Assembly (NCBI RefSeq): GCF_001468065.1
Contig: NZ_LNYZ01000010.1
Span: forward strand, 1 to 64,000
Direction: 5' to 3'
Source: Legionella steigerwaltii
GTDB taxonomy: Bacteria > Pseudomonadota > Gammaproteobacteria > Legionellales > Legionellaceae
DNA: 64,000 nt
The number at the start of each line of letters is the position of its first letter. Position 1 is the stretch's first letter. Of the stretch, positions 17,091-26,380 are shown piece by piece. Below the pieces are notes generated by a model, which was given only the letters and a program-made list of their open reading frames with translations, was not told where the DNA came from and ran no database searches. The position numbers and the translations under genes are program-made.

Positions 17091-18734
17091 CTACCAATTT
17101 CTAAATTTTACAGGGGGTTCATATAAACCTTGGGAGCAATCAACAAGATCACGAATTGACTTGGCGGCCAATAAATCTCGAGTTGCGTCAGCAACTTTAA
17201 TCCCCAAATCTTCTGGCCGTTTTATTACTCCTCGACGACGCAATTCCTCGACTTTCATCTTATCGCGCATTATTCCAACTTCAGTATATCCGGCAATACC
17301 GCGAATGGCGTGTTCGCGCTCTTCAAGAGTTCGACACATCAGGAGATTAGCAATCCCTTCTTCAGTCACTACATGACTCACATCGTCCCCATAGATCATC
17401 ACTGCGGGCAAATCCGCATTCATCGATTTTTGTAAAGCCCAGGCATCCAACTGCTCCACAAATGTAGGTTGTGTTGAACTCTGAAACGTTTCTACCATTT
17501 GAATCACCAATTTTCTTCCTCGAGGCATTTTAGTCGCCAGTGCTTGGCTGCGTTCTTGTCCTGCTTTTAACCAAGCATAGGAAGAATGACGTCGTCCAGG
17601 AGCATCACAACCCATGTTGGGAGCACCACCAAAACCTGCGATACGCCCCTCAACAGCGGTAGAACTATTTCCTTCGAGATCCATTTGCAATGTTGCTCCG
17701 ATAAAAACATCACACGCATAATGTCCAGCCAACTGGCCTAACATACGATTCGAACGTAACTCCCCTTCTTTACCCGTGAAAAAAATATCGGGACGAGCGG
17801 CTGCGTAGCGATTCATTCCTACCTCACCCCCAAACGGATAAATGGTTTTCACAAACCCTGCTTCAATGGCAGGTATCAAGGTAGGTAAAGGATTAACCAC
17901 CCAGTGTTGGCATATTTTTCCCTTTAAACCCAATGATTCGCCATAGGTAGGTAAAAGTAATTCAATGGCACAGGTATTAAATCCTACACCATGATTTAAG
18001 ATATTTACTTGATAAGGTGCATATATCCCTTTGATGACCATCATGGCCATTAATATTTTTACTTCATCTATTTGTGCGGGATCACGTGTAAAAAGTGGTT
18101 CGATATAAGATATTTCCGGACCTTGCACAATCACATCAACCCAATCTCCAGGAATATCAACTCGTGGTAAGTGCTCAACCAGTTCATTGACTTGCACAAC
18201 AACCACACCATTTTTAAAATTGGTCGCTTCAATAAGAGCAGGTGTTTCCTCGGTGTTCGCGCCAGTAAATAAATTACCCTGCCTATCTGCCTTATCCGCC
18301 ATTAACAAACAGACATTAGGTGTCAAATCTGCGACTAAACGCCCAAAAAGCTCATTGTAAGTATGAATATTACCTATCTCAATTTTCTTCTCTTTCACCA
18401 TATTGGCAAGTCGCACCGATTGCGGGCCGGAATAAGAGAAATCGATTCGATTTGCGATACCTTTTTCAAAAACATCAAGGTGTTCGGGCAAGGCAATTGC
18501 CGATTGGATCATATGCAAATGATTGATCGCTACAGGATCTAACTGAGCCATTGCTGTCGCCAAAAAGCTGGCTTGCTTTTGGTTATCCCCTTCAATACAT
18601 ACTCGGTCACCTGAGCGTATGAGCTGAGAAAGTACTGCGACTAAATCATGTGCTTCAACAAATTTGTTGTTTTTAAGATAGGGTTTAATTCTGGACAGAC
18701 GCTTTAAATATTCTTTTTTATTCTGGTCCCACAT
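17091..18734 (-). CDS. mdcA: Malonate decarboxylase alpha subunit (acetyl-ACP:malonate ACP transferase)
   Basis: 547-residue CoA-transferase-like subunit that exchanges malonate for acetate on the acyl-carrier domain, releasing acetate. The length equals typical MdcA. Recognisable features include NPLPTLIPAIEAGFVKTIYPFGGEVGM and the GGAPNMGCDAPGRRH block. It heads the mdcA-mdcCD-mdcE-mdcG-mdcB operon. The region immediately upstream is almost entirely a 143-bp inverted repeat, so the promoter must overlap that element or transcription continues from ndh. No mdcH, mdcR, or malonate carrier (mdcLM/mdcF) gene is seen next to the operon. Confidence 0.95.
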   Translation of the reverse strand: MWDQNKKEYLKRLSRIKPYLKNNKFVEAHDLVAVLSQLIRSGDRVCIEGDNQKQASFLATAMAQLDPVAINHLHMIQSAIALPEHLDVFEKGIANRIDFSYSGPQSVRLANMVKEKKIEIGNIHTYNELFGRLVADLTPNVCLLMADKADRQGNLFTGANTEETPALIEATNFKNGVVVVQVNELVEHLPRVDIPGDWVDVIVQGPEISYIEPLFTRDPAQIDEVKILMAMMVIKGIYAPYQVNILNHGVGFNTCAIELLLPTYGESLGLKGKICQHWVVNPLPTLIPAIEAGFVKTIYPFGGEVGMNRYAAARPDIFFTGKEGELRSNRMLGQLAGHYACDVFIGATLQMDLEGNSSTAVEGRIAGFGGAPNMGCDAPGRRHSSYAWLKAGQERSQALATKMPRGRKLVIQMVETFQSSTQPTFVEQLDAWALQKSMNADLPAVMIYGDDVSHVVTEEGIANLLMCRTLEEREHAIRGIAGYTEVGIMRDKMKVEELRRRGVIKRPEDLGIKVADATRDLLAAKSIRDLVDCSQGLYEPPVKFRNW

Positions 18735-18763
18735 TATTGCTTCCTGCTTTGTATTTTTTAACC

Positions 18764-18906
18764 AGGGTCTGTTTACAATTCGCTAGCTTGAGCCAAAATG
18801 CTGTGATTTTAGAGCACCGAAACGCAGCATACACAAAGTATGTGAGTATCGGAGCACATAAAATCACAGCATTTTGGTCATGATAGTAGAATTGTAAACA
18901 GACCCT
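18764..18906. repeat. 143-bp inverted-repeat element
   Basis: Terminal arms AGGGTCTGTTTACAATT and AATTGTAAACAGACCCT are exact complements. Interior arms around AAAATGCTGTGATTTTA and TAAAATCACAGCATTTT are also complementary, giving a long near-continuous hairpin. It has no coding capacity, resembling a MITE-like element. It occupies the interval between ndh and mdcA, and its right end contributes to the ndh stop codon. Confidence 0.88.
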
Positions 18907-20197
18907 AGTGCAACTTGAGTCTTGGCTTTACTCTGCGACTTAACAAATTCGACAAGGTAAGCAGAAAAACTCGCCATCCACCATATAATGCCATTTGGTG
19001 TTGTTTATATAAAGATAAATAGAATAAACGTGCCAGCTTACCTTCTATCATGAATTTCTTCGTAATTTTACCCATCAAATTACCAATCACTTGATGACTT
19101 AAAGTAACTAAAGAACCATGATCACGATAATGATAAACAGGTAAAGGTTTACCTTCTAAATATTTATCCAAATTTTTATACAAAAAACTGGCTTGTTGGT
19201 GTGCTGCTTGCGCACGTGGCGGTACTGTTTTATCTGAATTAGTTTGCGGGCAACTCGCACAATCACCTAGAACAAAAATAGAATCATCCAGGGTTGTTTG
19301 TAAGGTTTGCTTCACTAACAACTGATTGATGTGGTTCACCTCCAAACCATCTAAATAACGTAAAAAATCTGGGGCTTTAATGCCAGCAGTCCAGACAACA
19401 AGATCAGCGGGAATAAATTGTTTTGATTTAGTATGCAAACCATGTTCTGTAACTTCATCAACTTGCTCATTGACACAAATTTTTACACCCATGCGAGCTA
19501 ACTCTACAGATACTTTTTCTGAGAGCTCTTCTGGAAGTGCAGTCAGTAATCTGCTTGCCGCTTCAATGAGAGTAAACGAAATAATTTCAGGTTGAATACC
19601 AATACCATAATTTATAATTTCATGGATTGTGCTGTTTAATTCTGCGATTAATTCAATCCCAGTAGCACCACCGCCTACAACCACAAGATTAAATTGATCC
19701 TGCTGTGGTTGCTGGGAAAGACGCATGCAACGGTTTAATAACTCGCGGTGAAAATAGGCTGCTTGCTGCATGTTATCTAAAAACAAACAATGTTCACGCA
19801 CTCCAGGAATACCGAAATCATTAACCACACTTCCCACCGCAATGATCAAAATATCGTATGGTACAGCTCGTTTTGGCAGAACCTCTTGTTCATGACTGTA
19901 AAATGGGGACAAATAAATTTCTTTTTTACTTCGATTTAAACCTTCAAGCGCGCCTAAAACAAAATGAACATGGTGTGTCGCCGCATAAGCAAGATAATCA
20001 ATTTCATTTTCATTGGTAAACAGGCTACCTGCGGCCACCTCATGCAATAACGGTTTCCAAATATGAGTTGGTGTGCAATCAACTAAAGTTATGGACGCTT
20101 TACCCGTTTTTCCAAACTTCTTCCCAAGCAATGCTGCTAACTCCATTCCTCCTGCACCACCACCTACAATCACAATGTTTGGTACTTTTTTTGACAT
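18905..20197 (-). CDS. ndh: Type II NADH dehydrogenase
   Basis: 430-residue single-subunit, non-proton-pumping NADH:quinone oxidoreductase. An FAD-binding Rossmann motif VIVGGGAGGMELA starts near residue 9, a second NAD-binding motif VVVGGGATGIEL near 175, and the ILGDCAS segment near 310 binds FAD. The basic, amphipathic C-terminus fits peripheral inner-membrane attachment. The stop codon overlaps the end of the 143-bp inverted repeat. It follows umuC on the same strand by 60 bp but is functionally unrelated. Confidence 0.92.
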   Translation of the reverse strand: MSKKVPNIVIVGGGAGGMELAALLGKKFGKTGKASITLVDCTPTHIWKPLLHEVAAGSLFTNENEIDYLAYAATHHVHFVLGALEGLNRSKKEIYLSPFYSHEQEVLPKRAVPYDILIIAVGSVVNDFGIPGVREHCLFLDNMQQAAYFHRELLNRCMRLSQQPQQDQFNLVVVGGGATGIELIAELNSTIHEIINYGIGIQPEIISFTLIEAASRLLTALPEELSEKVSVELARMGVKICVNEQVDEVTEHGLHTKSKQFIPADLVVWTAGIKAPDFLRYLDGLEVNHINQLLVKQTLQTTLDDSIFVLGDCASCPQTNSDKTVPPRAQAAHQQASFLYKNLDKYLEGKPLPVYHYRDHGSLVTLSHQVIGNLMGKITKKFMIEGKLARLFYLSLYKQHQMALYGGWRVFLLTLSNLLSRRVKPRLKLH

Positions 20198-20256
20198 AAA
20201 AATTCTTCCATGGGATAAATTATTATTATAGTAGTCTGTTGATAATTATCTTTCTA

Positions 20257-21528
20257 TCATTTACGTGAACGTATGCGTACCACGGGTAATTCGGACCAGC
20301 ACGTAGTGTAACGCGGTGAGCACATTTGCAAGCGTGCATCCCAAGGCTTACTGTTGCACCCTTCTGCCGCAAGATATAAGGTATTTCGACCGAACTTTTG
20401 ATTAATTTTGTCAAAAACGAACATAAAATCTTCTGTTGCTTGCAATTCCTTTTGACTGACTTGATGAAATAAATCCAGTTGACGTGATTCTTTGGAGGTA
20501 AGATTAACAAGGCATACTCCAGTCTTTTTATAATGATATCCTTGCTTGAAAATTCGGAATAACCCTTTTTTCGCTAAATGAGTAATTATTCTCAAATCAT
20601 CGGTGGGGTGAACAAAACGCACCTCAATGGATTGAACATGTTGTGCCAAATCATCTCGAAATCGATTGGTGTAGATAAAAACATGCATGCCGTGTGTTAA
20701 TGAGCGTTGAGCACGCAATTTTTCAACTGCACGCGCGCAATGACTACTCAAAGCTTCTGCTACCGCTGCATATTCAGTTTGCATGGAACCAAAGCTTTTG
20801 GAGGATAGAATACTTTGTTTGGCTTCCTGTATTTCCAAATCATGGCAAGAAATACCTTGCAACTCTAAAGCTGTGCGCATCACCACTACATTAAACTGTT
20901 TTTTCAGTACGTGTACATTAGTCGTCGCTAAATCAAAAGCCGTATAAATACCGTAATCAATAAGCTTTTTACTCCACTTCCTACCAATACCCCAGACATC
21001 GCCAATGGCAATTTTTTTCAGCCATTCTTCTTGATTGTTCATATTAAAAATAGGAGTTTTTAAGACTTTTTTACACAGATGATTGGCAAGTTTTGCCAGT
21101 GTTTTAGTTTGAGCAATACCTATGGAAGTAGGAATACCCGTATTTTTTAAAATCTTTTTTTGCAAAGCCAGGCAAAATGAATCATGTAAATGTACAGGCA
21201 TACTGCTTAAATCAAGAAAAGCTTCATCAATAGAATAAATTTCCATATGTGGCCAATCTTGCTCTATAGTCGCCATCACGCGCTGAGATAAATCACCATA
21301 TAAAGTAAAATTAGAAGAAAATACCTGAATTTGATGGCGTGCACATAAAGATTTAACCCTAAAATAAGGCTCCCCCATACCCACACCCAAAGCCTTAGCT
21401 TCATTGGATCGAGCAATAACACAACCATCATTACTTGAAAGCACAATAATAGGCTTCTCTCGTAAATCAGGACGAAAAAGACGCTCACACGATGCATAAA
21501 AATTATTACAGTCAATTAATGCATACAT
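20257..21528 (-). CDS. umuC: DNA polymerase V catalytic subunit UmuC
   Basis: 423-residue Y-family translesion polymerase. The catalytic carboxylates are present: Asp6 in ALIDCNNFY and Asp101-Glu102 in YSIDEAFLDL. Thumb and little-finger regions follow at normal length. It would act with cleaved UmuD at lesions. Unlike the usual umuDC operon, the only umuD in the window is 12 kb away (33194-33724). A clean promoter is seen at 21565-21593 with no LexA-type CTGT-N8-ACAG box, consistent with Legionella lacking a classical LexA response. Confidence 0.92.
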   Translation of the reverse strand: MYALIDCNNFYASCERLFRPDLREKPIIVLSSNDGCVIARSNEAKALGVGMGEPYFRVKSLCARHQIQVFSSNFTLYGDLSQRVMATIEQDWPHMEIYSIDEAFLDLSSMPVHLHDSFCLALQKKILKNTGIPTSIGIAQTKTLAKLANHLCKKVLKTPIFNMNNQEEWLKKIAIGDVWGIGRKWSKKLIDYGIYTAFDLATTNVHVLKKQFNVVVMRTALELQGISCHDLEIQEAKQSILSSKSFGSMQTEYAAVAEALSSHCARAVEKLRAQRSLTHGMHVFIYTNRFRDDLAQHVQSIEVRFVHPTDDLRIITHLAKKGLFRIFKQGYHYKKTGVCLVNLTSKESRQLDLFHQVSQKELQATEDFMFVFDKINQKFGRNTLYLAAEGCNSKPWDARLQMCSPRYTTCWSELPVVRIRSRK

Positions 21529-21564
21529 GATTTAGGTCACTTTTTGATTTTGGTACATAAATCA

Positions 21565-21593
21565 AATATAAGCTGAATAAAGCCACTTGTAAA
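21565..21593 (-). promoter_or_regulatory. Putative umuC promoter
   Basis: Minus strand TTTACA, 17 bp, TATATT, 37 bp before the ATG. The -35 and spacing match the element upstream of umuD (33759-33787), which also begins TTTACA with a 17-base spacer. No LexA operator is evident. Confidence 0.5.
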
Positions 21594-21615
21594 TTATTAT
21601 CTGCACAATTACCGC

Positions 21616-23052
21616 TTATTCGAACTGACACTCTTTCAAGGGTATAATTTTGGTCTTTTTAATCCATTTATGCCCAATCCATATCATGAGAAAAAGTGGC
21701 ACTCCGATGTAAGAAATAAGCAAACCATACCAATCAATAGGGGTCGCCATTAAAGCAGTATAATTCTGTCCGCCAATAACGATGATGCATACACCAAAAG
21801 CAAACAAGGGTCCAAAAGGATACCCCTTAGCTAAATAAGGAAGCTTGGCAGGATCTTTTCCTTGATGCAAATAAGCCTTGCGGAAGCGGTAATGACTTAT
21901 TGCTATTCCCATCCAGGCAATAAAGCCGGAAAGACTCGTTGCATTGAGCAACCAAAAATAAACCGTACCGTTACCGAAAATGGAAGATAAAAAAGCCAAC
22001 ATAGCAACTGCACTCGTTAAAGCTAAAGCATAGATGGGTATTCCTCTTCGGTTAACAACAGAAAAAACTCGAGGAACATGCCCTTCCTTAGCTAGATACC
22101 AAAGCATTCTGCTGCCAACATACATACTTGAATTTGCTGTTGATATGACTGCAATAAGAATGACCACGTTCATAATCGTTGCTGCAAACGCTTTATTGTA
22201 TTGTTGAAACACTAAAGTAAAAGGACTCGTTACCACATCAGAGCTAACCAATTGTGATGCAGTATAGGGAATTAAAAGACTGATAATAAAAAGAGATAAA
22301 ACGAAAAATATTAGAATACGCCAAAAAACCATTTTTATGGCTTCGGGAATAGTCTTCTCAGGATGTGCACTTTCCCCAGCAGCAACTCCGATTAACTCGG
22401 TACCTTGAAAAGAAAAACCCGCTGCAACAAAAGCGCCAAGAACACCAATCCATCCGCTATGAAATGGAGCATCACCAATGCGCCAATTTTGAAAGCCACC
22501 TGCTTTGTACTCTGTGAACCCCAAAACCAAAAAAACTCCGGTTACAATAAATAAAATAATGACAAAAATTTTGATAAATGAAAGCCAATATTCCATCTCA
22601 CCGAATGCTTTAGTGGATATCGCATTAAAGCCGATAATCAAAAAGAGAAAAACAGAACACCAAAGCAATGATGAACTCTCAGGAAACCAAAAATGCATGA
22701 TTAATGCAGAGGCAGAAATTTCTGATGCAATATAAATGGCACAGCTATACCAATAATTCCATCCTAGCGCATAGCCTAAAGAGGGGTCAAAAAAGCGAGC
22801 TGCATAAACATAAAACGATCCGCTAGTAGGCATCAATGCCGCCATTTCACCAAGACCAGTCATCAAAAAATAGACCATGATCCCCATAATCAAATAGGCA
22901 AGCAAGGTACCACCAGGTCCAGCTATGGATAAAGCATTACCACTCGCTAAGAAAATACCCGTTCCAATAGAACCACCCAATGTTATCATTCCCAATATAC
23001 GCGCATTGAGTTTGCGATGAAGCGAAGGTTCTGGGGTTAGATCATGCATCAT
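21616..23052 (-). CDS. APC-superfamily amino-acid permease
   Basis: 478-residue integral membrane protein with about 12 hydrophobic helices. The family's N-terminal signature is present: RKLNARILGMITLGGSIGTGIF near residues 12-33, then GPGGTLLAY and GLGEMAALMPTSGSF. The sequence most resembles the LysP/AroP/GabP branch (amino acid:proton symport), but the substrate cannot be fixed by eye. It stands as a single minus-strand gene; the intergenic space upstream carries an inverted repeat at 23112-23209. Confidence 0.88.
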   Translation of the reverse strand: MMHDLTPEPSLHRKLNARILGMITLGGSIGTGIFLASGNALSIAGPGGTLLAYLIMGIMVYFLMTGLGEMAALMPTSGSFYVYAARFFDPSLGYALGWNYWYSCAIYIASEISASALIMHFWFPESSSLLWCSVFLFLIIGFNAISTKAFGEMEYWLSFIKIFVIILFIVTGVFLVLGFTEYKAGGFQNWRIGDAPFHSGWIGVLGAFVAAGFSFQGTELIGVAAGESAHPEKTIPEAIKMVFWRILIFFVLSLFIISLLIPYTASQLVSSDVVTSPFTLVFQQYNKAFAATIMNVVILIAVISTANSSMYVGSRMLWYLAKEGHVPRVFSVVNRRGIPIYALALTSAVAMLAFLSSIFGNGTVYFWLLNATSLSGFIAWMGIAISHYRFRKAYLHQGKDPAKLPYLAKGYPFGPLFAFGVCIIVIGGQNYTALMATPIDWYGLLISYIGVPLFLMIWIGHKWIKKTKIIPLKECQFE

Positions 23053-23111
23053 TCAATCCTTGAATTTGGAAAAAGAGTAAAGTACTCACACTTCCATTAA
23101 TTATCTTGACG

Positions 23112-23209
23112 TACTGCGCTTTATGCGCAGTATCCGGAGCTCTTGCTTTTAAAAAGAGCGCTCAAGTACTTCAAAGTAACATCCTGGATACCGCGAATAA
23201 AGCGCAGTA
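23112..23209. repeat. Imperfect inverted repeat
   Basis: Two 24-base arms (23112-23135 and 23186-23209) built around TACTGCGCTTTAT..GCGGTATCC are complementary at about 22 positions, with an internal 50-base spacer. It lies between the permease and the Rieske oxygenase gene, both on the minus strand. Not related to families A or B; only one copy seen. Confidence 0.7.
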
Positions 23210-23244
23210 TGTAGGATTTATCTCTTCACTTAAGGGCAGTGCAC

Positions 23245-24330
23245 CTAATCGTTAAGAAACTCACACAGTAGACGTTGAAAATGATGGGTTCCTTGCTCTT
23301 TTGTCGGAGAGAATCGACCGGTTTCATAAAAACGAGAACGAATCCCCCGTTGGACGGATTCTACGACTGCCTCATCTTCACGTTCTACTTTATCCAAATC
23401 TCCACCAGCTCCTTTACCTAACTTGGATTCATCAAGAACGTACGTTAAGAATGAAACTTTAGTTAATTCAGGACCTAATGGTTTTACCACATTGACAGAA
23501 CATCCCCATGGATAAAAGTTAAGCATTGTATTTGGAAAAATCCAATAATAATACGCGGCGACTTGTTTCCCGTAGTCAAGGGAGTCTTTAGGCAAATCAA
23601 AACTTTCTTCACCATGGCTGGCTAGAGCCAATTGTAAATTACAATAACGATAAAGCTCGGTGGTATAAGTGGTGCAATCAATCACTTTTCTTAATGAATG
23701 ATGGACAAAGGGAATATGTAACGCCTCAAGATAATTTTCGCAATACAATGCCCAATGCGCTTTAACTAAGTAATCACGTGAGCGATTGCTATCGAGATGC
23801 ATTTTTTCCATAGGTAACCAAAAAAGACGCTCTTTAATATCAGCAAACACATCCCTAAAAGATACTTGAGGCGCTAATGAGGCAAAAAGAAATGGTTCAA
23901 GACAATCAAATGGGATTTGCGGTAAATTGTCCTTTGCCGTTGGGAAATTGCAGGTTTTCTCAAACTCAGGCATATGCAAAAGTTCACCGCAAAGATTAAA
24001 TCTACGCCCATGATAGGAACATTTAATTTTCTCGGCAGAACACGGTGCCTCAATCAAGATATTCCCTCTATGAGTACAGACATTACTAAGGCAACGAAAA
24101 CAGTCTTGTTCATCACGTACAAATAATAAAGGTTCGTCCAACAAGCCTGGCAATAAGGTAAAAGGTACCAGCTGTCCCTCTAATCGTAAGCTTTCTGTGC
24201 TGCAACAAAATTGCCAAGTCCTGGCAAATATTTTTTCTTTTGCCTGTTCGAAACATTCCACAGACGTATAAAAATGTGCAGGTAAAGTGGAGGCTTGTGC
24301 AATATCAGGATCTACGTAAAACTTATTCAT
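23245..24330 (-). CDS. Rieske non-heme iron oxygenase, alpha subunit
   Basis: About 361 residues. The Rieske [2Fe-2S] ligands are CxH at Cys85/His87 (VCTHRG) and CxxH at Cys104/His107 (CSYHGRRF). The catalytic mononuclear iron site appears as Asn199-x2-Glu202-x2-His205-x4-His210. The ATG at 24330 is chosen over a TTG two codons upstream because AAGGAAG lies six bases before it. The size and layout resemble choline/carnitine monooxygenase-type enzymes that work without a beta subunit, but the substrate is unknown and no reductase gene is adjacent. Confidence 0.88.
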   Translation of the reverse strand: MNKFYVDPDIAQASTLPAHFYTSVECFEQAKEKIFARTWQFCCSTESLRLEGQLVPFTLLPGLLDEPLLFVRDEQDCFRCLSNVCTHRGNILIEAPCSAEKIKCSYHGRRFNLCGELLHMPEFEKTCNFPTAKDNLPQIPFDCLEPFLFASLAPQVSFRDVFADIKERLFWLPMEKMHLDSNRSRDYLVKAHWALYCENYLEALHIPFVHHSLRKVIDCTTYTTELYRYCNLQLALASHGEESFDLPKDSLDYGKQVAAYYYWIFPNTMLNFYPWGCSVNVVKPLGPELTKVSFLTYVLDESKLGKGAGGDLDKVEREDEAVVESVQRGIRSRFYETGRFSPTKEQGTHHFQRLLCEFLND

Positions 24331-24510
24331 GATCAACTTCCTTATAAATATTCCTGTCTTTACTTATTGGGCAGGGCAACTTTGGCGATATTAAAACACC
24401 AATCACTTTTGTTATCCATATCTAGCATTATCGGAGTCAATCACTGCTGACAAAAACTGTCAGCACGATCCTTTAAACTCTTATCTCCATTAAATCAAAA
24501 GGAGTTTATT

Positions 24511-24897
24511 ATGCATCTTGATCCAAATTTAATAATTTTCTATGTCGATAATCCTCTAGTCAGTGCACCTTTTTATGAGGGGATACTGAAGAGCCAACCC
24601 ATCGACTCATCACCTACTTTTGTCATGTTTGTATTGAAATCAGGCATGCGTCTTGGTTTATGGGCTAAACATACTGTTGAACCATGCGCCACCCTGATGG
24701 GCGGTGGAAATGAGCTTTCACTGCAAGTACAAGATGATCGTGCAATTGATGAACTTTATACCCTCTGGCAAAAACAAGGAATCCAGATTGCTCAAACGCC
24801 AACGATGATGGATTTTGGTTATACCTTTGTAGCCCTTGATCCAGATAATCATAGAATTCGGATTTTCTCTTTAAATCCACAGCTCAAAGTTGCTTAA
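24511..24897 (+). CDS. VOC-family (glyoxalase/bleomycin-resistance fold) protein
   Basis: 128 residues with the paired beta-alpha-beta-beta-beta modules of the vicinal oxygen chelate superfamily. Characteristic segments are FYVDNPLVSAPFYEGIL at the start and DFGYTFVALDPDNHRIRIF at the end, the latter matching the DPDGHxIE/R motif. Metal-ligand positions are only partly recognisable, so enzymatic versus binding function is open. Ribosome-binding site AAAGGAG precedes the ATG. Divergent from the Rieske gene. Confidence 0.85.
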   Translation: MHLDPNLIIFYVDNPLVSAPFYEGILKSQPIDSSPTFVMFVLKSGMRLGLWAKHTVEPCATLMGGGNELSLQVQDDRAIDELYTLWQKQGIQIAQTPTMMDFGYTFVALDPDNHRIRIFSLNPQLKVA

Positions 24898-24915
24898 GGA
24901 TACTGTAATTAGATT

Positions 24916-25000
24916 CCCTTCTCCCTTGTAGGGAGAAGGTGCCCGTCAGGGCGGATGAGGGATGCCCTCACCCCTGCCCCTATCCCACAAGTGGGAAAGG
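24916..25000. repeat. Repeat family B, copy 2
   Basis: CCCTTCTCCC..GGGAGAAGGTG, GGGCGGATGAGG, CCCTCACCCCTGCCCC and TCCCACAAGTGGGA blocks in the same order as the copy at 50031-50130. Sits between the VOC gene and the SDR gene. Confidence 0.8.
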
Positions 25001-25081
25001 ATTTTCTCTTAAAATTCCAGCTGAAATAAAGCCTCAGATAAATTATGATTAGGTCATTGAGTGGATAATTAAGGGTCTGCA

Positions 25082-26380
25082 ATGAATGTATTGGTTACTG
25101 GTGCATCAGGTTTTATTGCTGCTCACATTGTAACTGATCTCATTACAGCTGGACATGCAGTCACATGCTGTGTTCGTGATGTTGCGTTCACTCAAAAATT
25201 GTTCCCCTCAGCACGTATTATTCCCTGTGATTTTATCCATGATCAATCCATCAATCTCTGGGGCGAACGTTTGCAACAAATTGATCTGGTGATTAATTGT
25301 GTAGGAATTCTTTACCATCCTAAGAATAAAATAATATGGTCCATTCATTATGAAACACCGAAAGCATTATTTGATGCATGCGTCCAGGCAGGAGTAAAAA
25401 AGATTATTCAAATCTCCGCTCTTGGCATTGAGGCATCCGATGTAGTTTATGCTCAAAGTAAGAAAGCAGCGGATGACTATTTACTCACACTTCCTATTCC
25501 ATCAATTATTCTGCGCCCATCCTTAGTTTATGGTCGTGGCTCATACGGCGGCTCCTCTTTATTTCGCGGTCTGTGTGGATTACCATGGATTACCCCTGTA
25601 CCCGGTAAAGGGGGGCAAGAGTTTCAGCCCATTCATGTTGAAGATCTCTCTAAAGCCATCATCGAGTTGATTGATTTACCTCTGGAACACAATTTACTGT
25701 TACATGCAGTCAGTGCAAAACGAGTTAGCTTAAATGATATCCTAATGCACATGCGAACCTGGTTAGGTTTTGCCAAATCACGATTGTTTTTTGTCCCTGC
25801 ACAACTTATTCGATTTGCCTCATTTATTGGCGATTTAATCCCCTATTCCGTTTTGAATACTAACTCTTATAAATTACTTGTTCAAAACAGTGTTACAAGC
25901 CCAGAAGAGACCCAAAAATTTCAAGAAAAAATTGGTTTTACGCCCCAAGTATTCCCTGAGGGGATGTATCGCCATCCCAGTTCGATACAAGATCGTTGGC
26001 ATGCACGACTTTATTTTCTTAAACCCATCCTAAGATTTAGTATTGCATTTATTTGGCTATTTACTGCAATCATCTGCCTGTTTTTCTACCCTAAATCTGC
26101 TTCTTATGAACTTTTAGCTCAAATTGGGGTGAGTGCGTTCTGGCAACCTATTTTATTTTATGGAGCCAGCATTCTTGATGCCGTTATTGGTTTGGCCGTA
26201 TTGTTTATGAATCACCTAAAAAAAATCAGTCTATTACAAATCATCATCATTTTAGGTTATAGTGCCTTATTAACGTGGAAGCTTCCTAATCTATGGTTTG
26301 AACCGTTCGCACCTTTAGCAAAAAATATTCCGCTTTTGGCCGCGATATTCGTTTTTTTAGCCCTGGAGTCTGATCGATAA
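25082..26380 (+). CDS. SDR oxidoreductase with C-terminal DoxX-like membrane domain
   Basis: 432 residues. The N-terminal half is an extended/atypical SDR: NAD(P) motif TGASGFI at 6-12 and Tyr123-x3-Lys127 (YAQSK). The C-terminal part from about 310 has four hydrophobic helices like the DoxX family. This fusion type is known from other proteobacteria and is often annotated NAD-dependent epimerase or NDUFA9-like. The membrane tail suggests a quinone- or lipid-linked substrate, an inference. Its TAA overlaps the ATG of the DUF2269 gene (TAATG), giving a two-gene operon. Confidence 0.87.
   Translation: MNVLVTGASGFIAAHIVTDLITAGHAVTCCVRDVAFTQKLFPSARIIPCDFIHDQSINLWGERLQQIDLVINCVGILYHPKNKIIWSIHYETPKALFDACVQAGVKKIIQISALGIEASDVVYAQSKKAADDYLLTLPIPSIILRPSLVYGRGSYGGSSLFRGLCGLPWITPVPGKGGQEFQPIHVEDLSKAIIELIDLPLEHNLLLHAVSAKRVSLNDILMHMRTWLGFAKSRLFFVPAQLIRFASFIGDLIPYSVLNTNSYKLLVQNSVTSPEETQKFQEKIGFTPQVFPEGMYRHPSSIQDRWHARLYFLKPILRFSIAFIWLFTAIICLFFYPKSASYELLAQIGVSAFWQPILFYGASILDAVIGLAVLFMNHLKKISLLQIIIILGYSALLTWKLPNLWFEPFAPLAKNIPLLAAIFVFLALESDR

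Noticed and set aside
20226-20510. 94-residue ORF at the end of umuC
   Set aside because: Lies in another frame of the conserved UmuC C-terminus and has no independent start signal.
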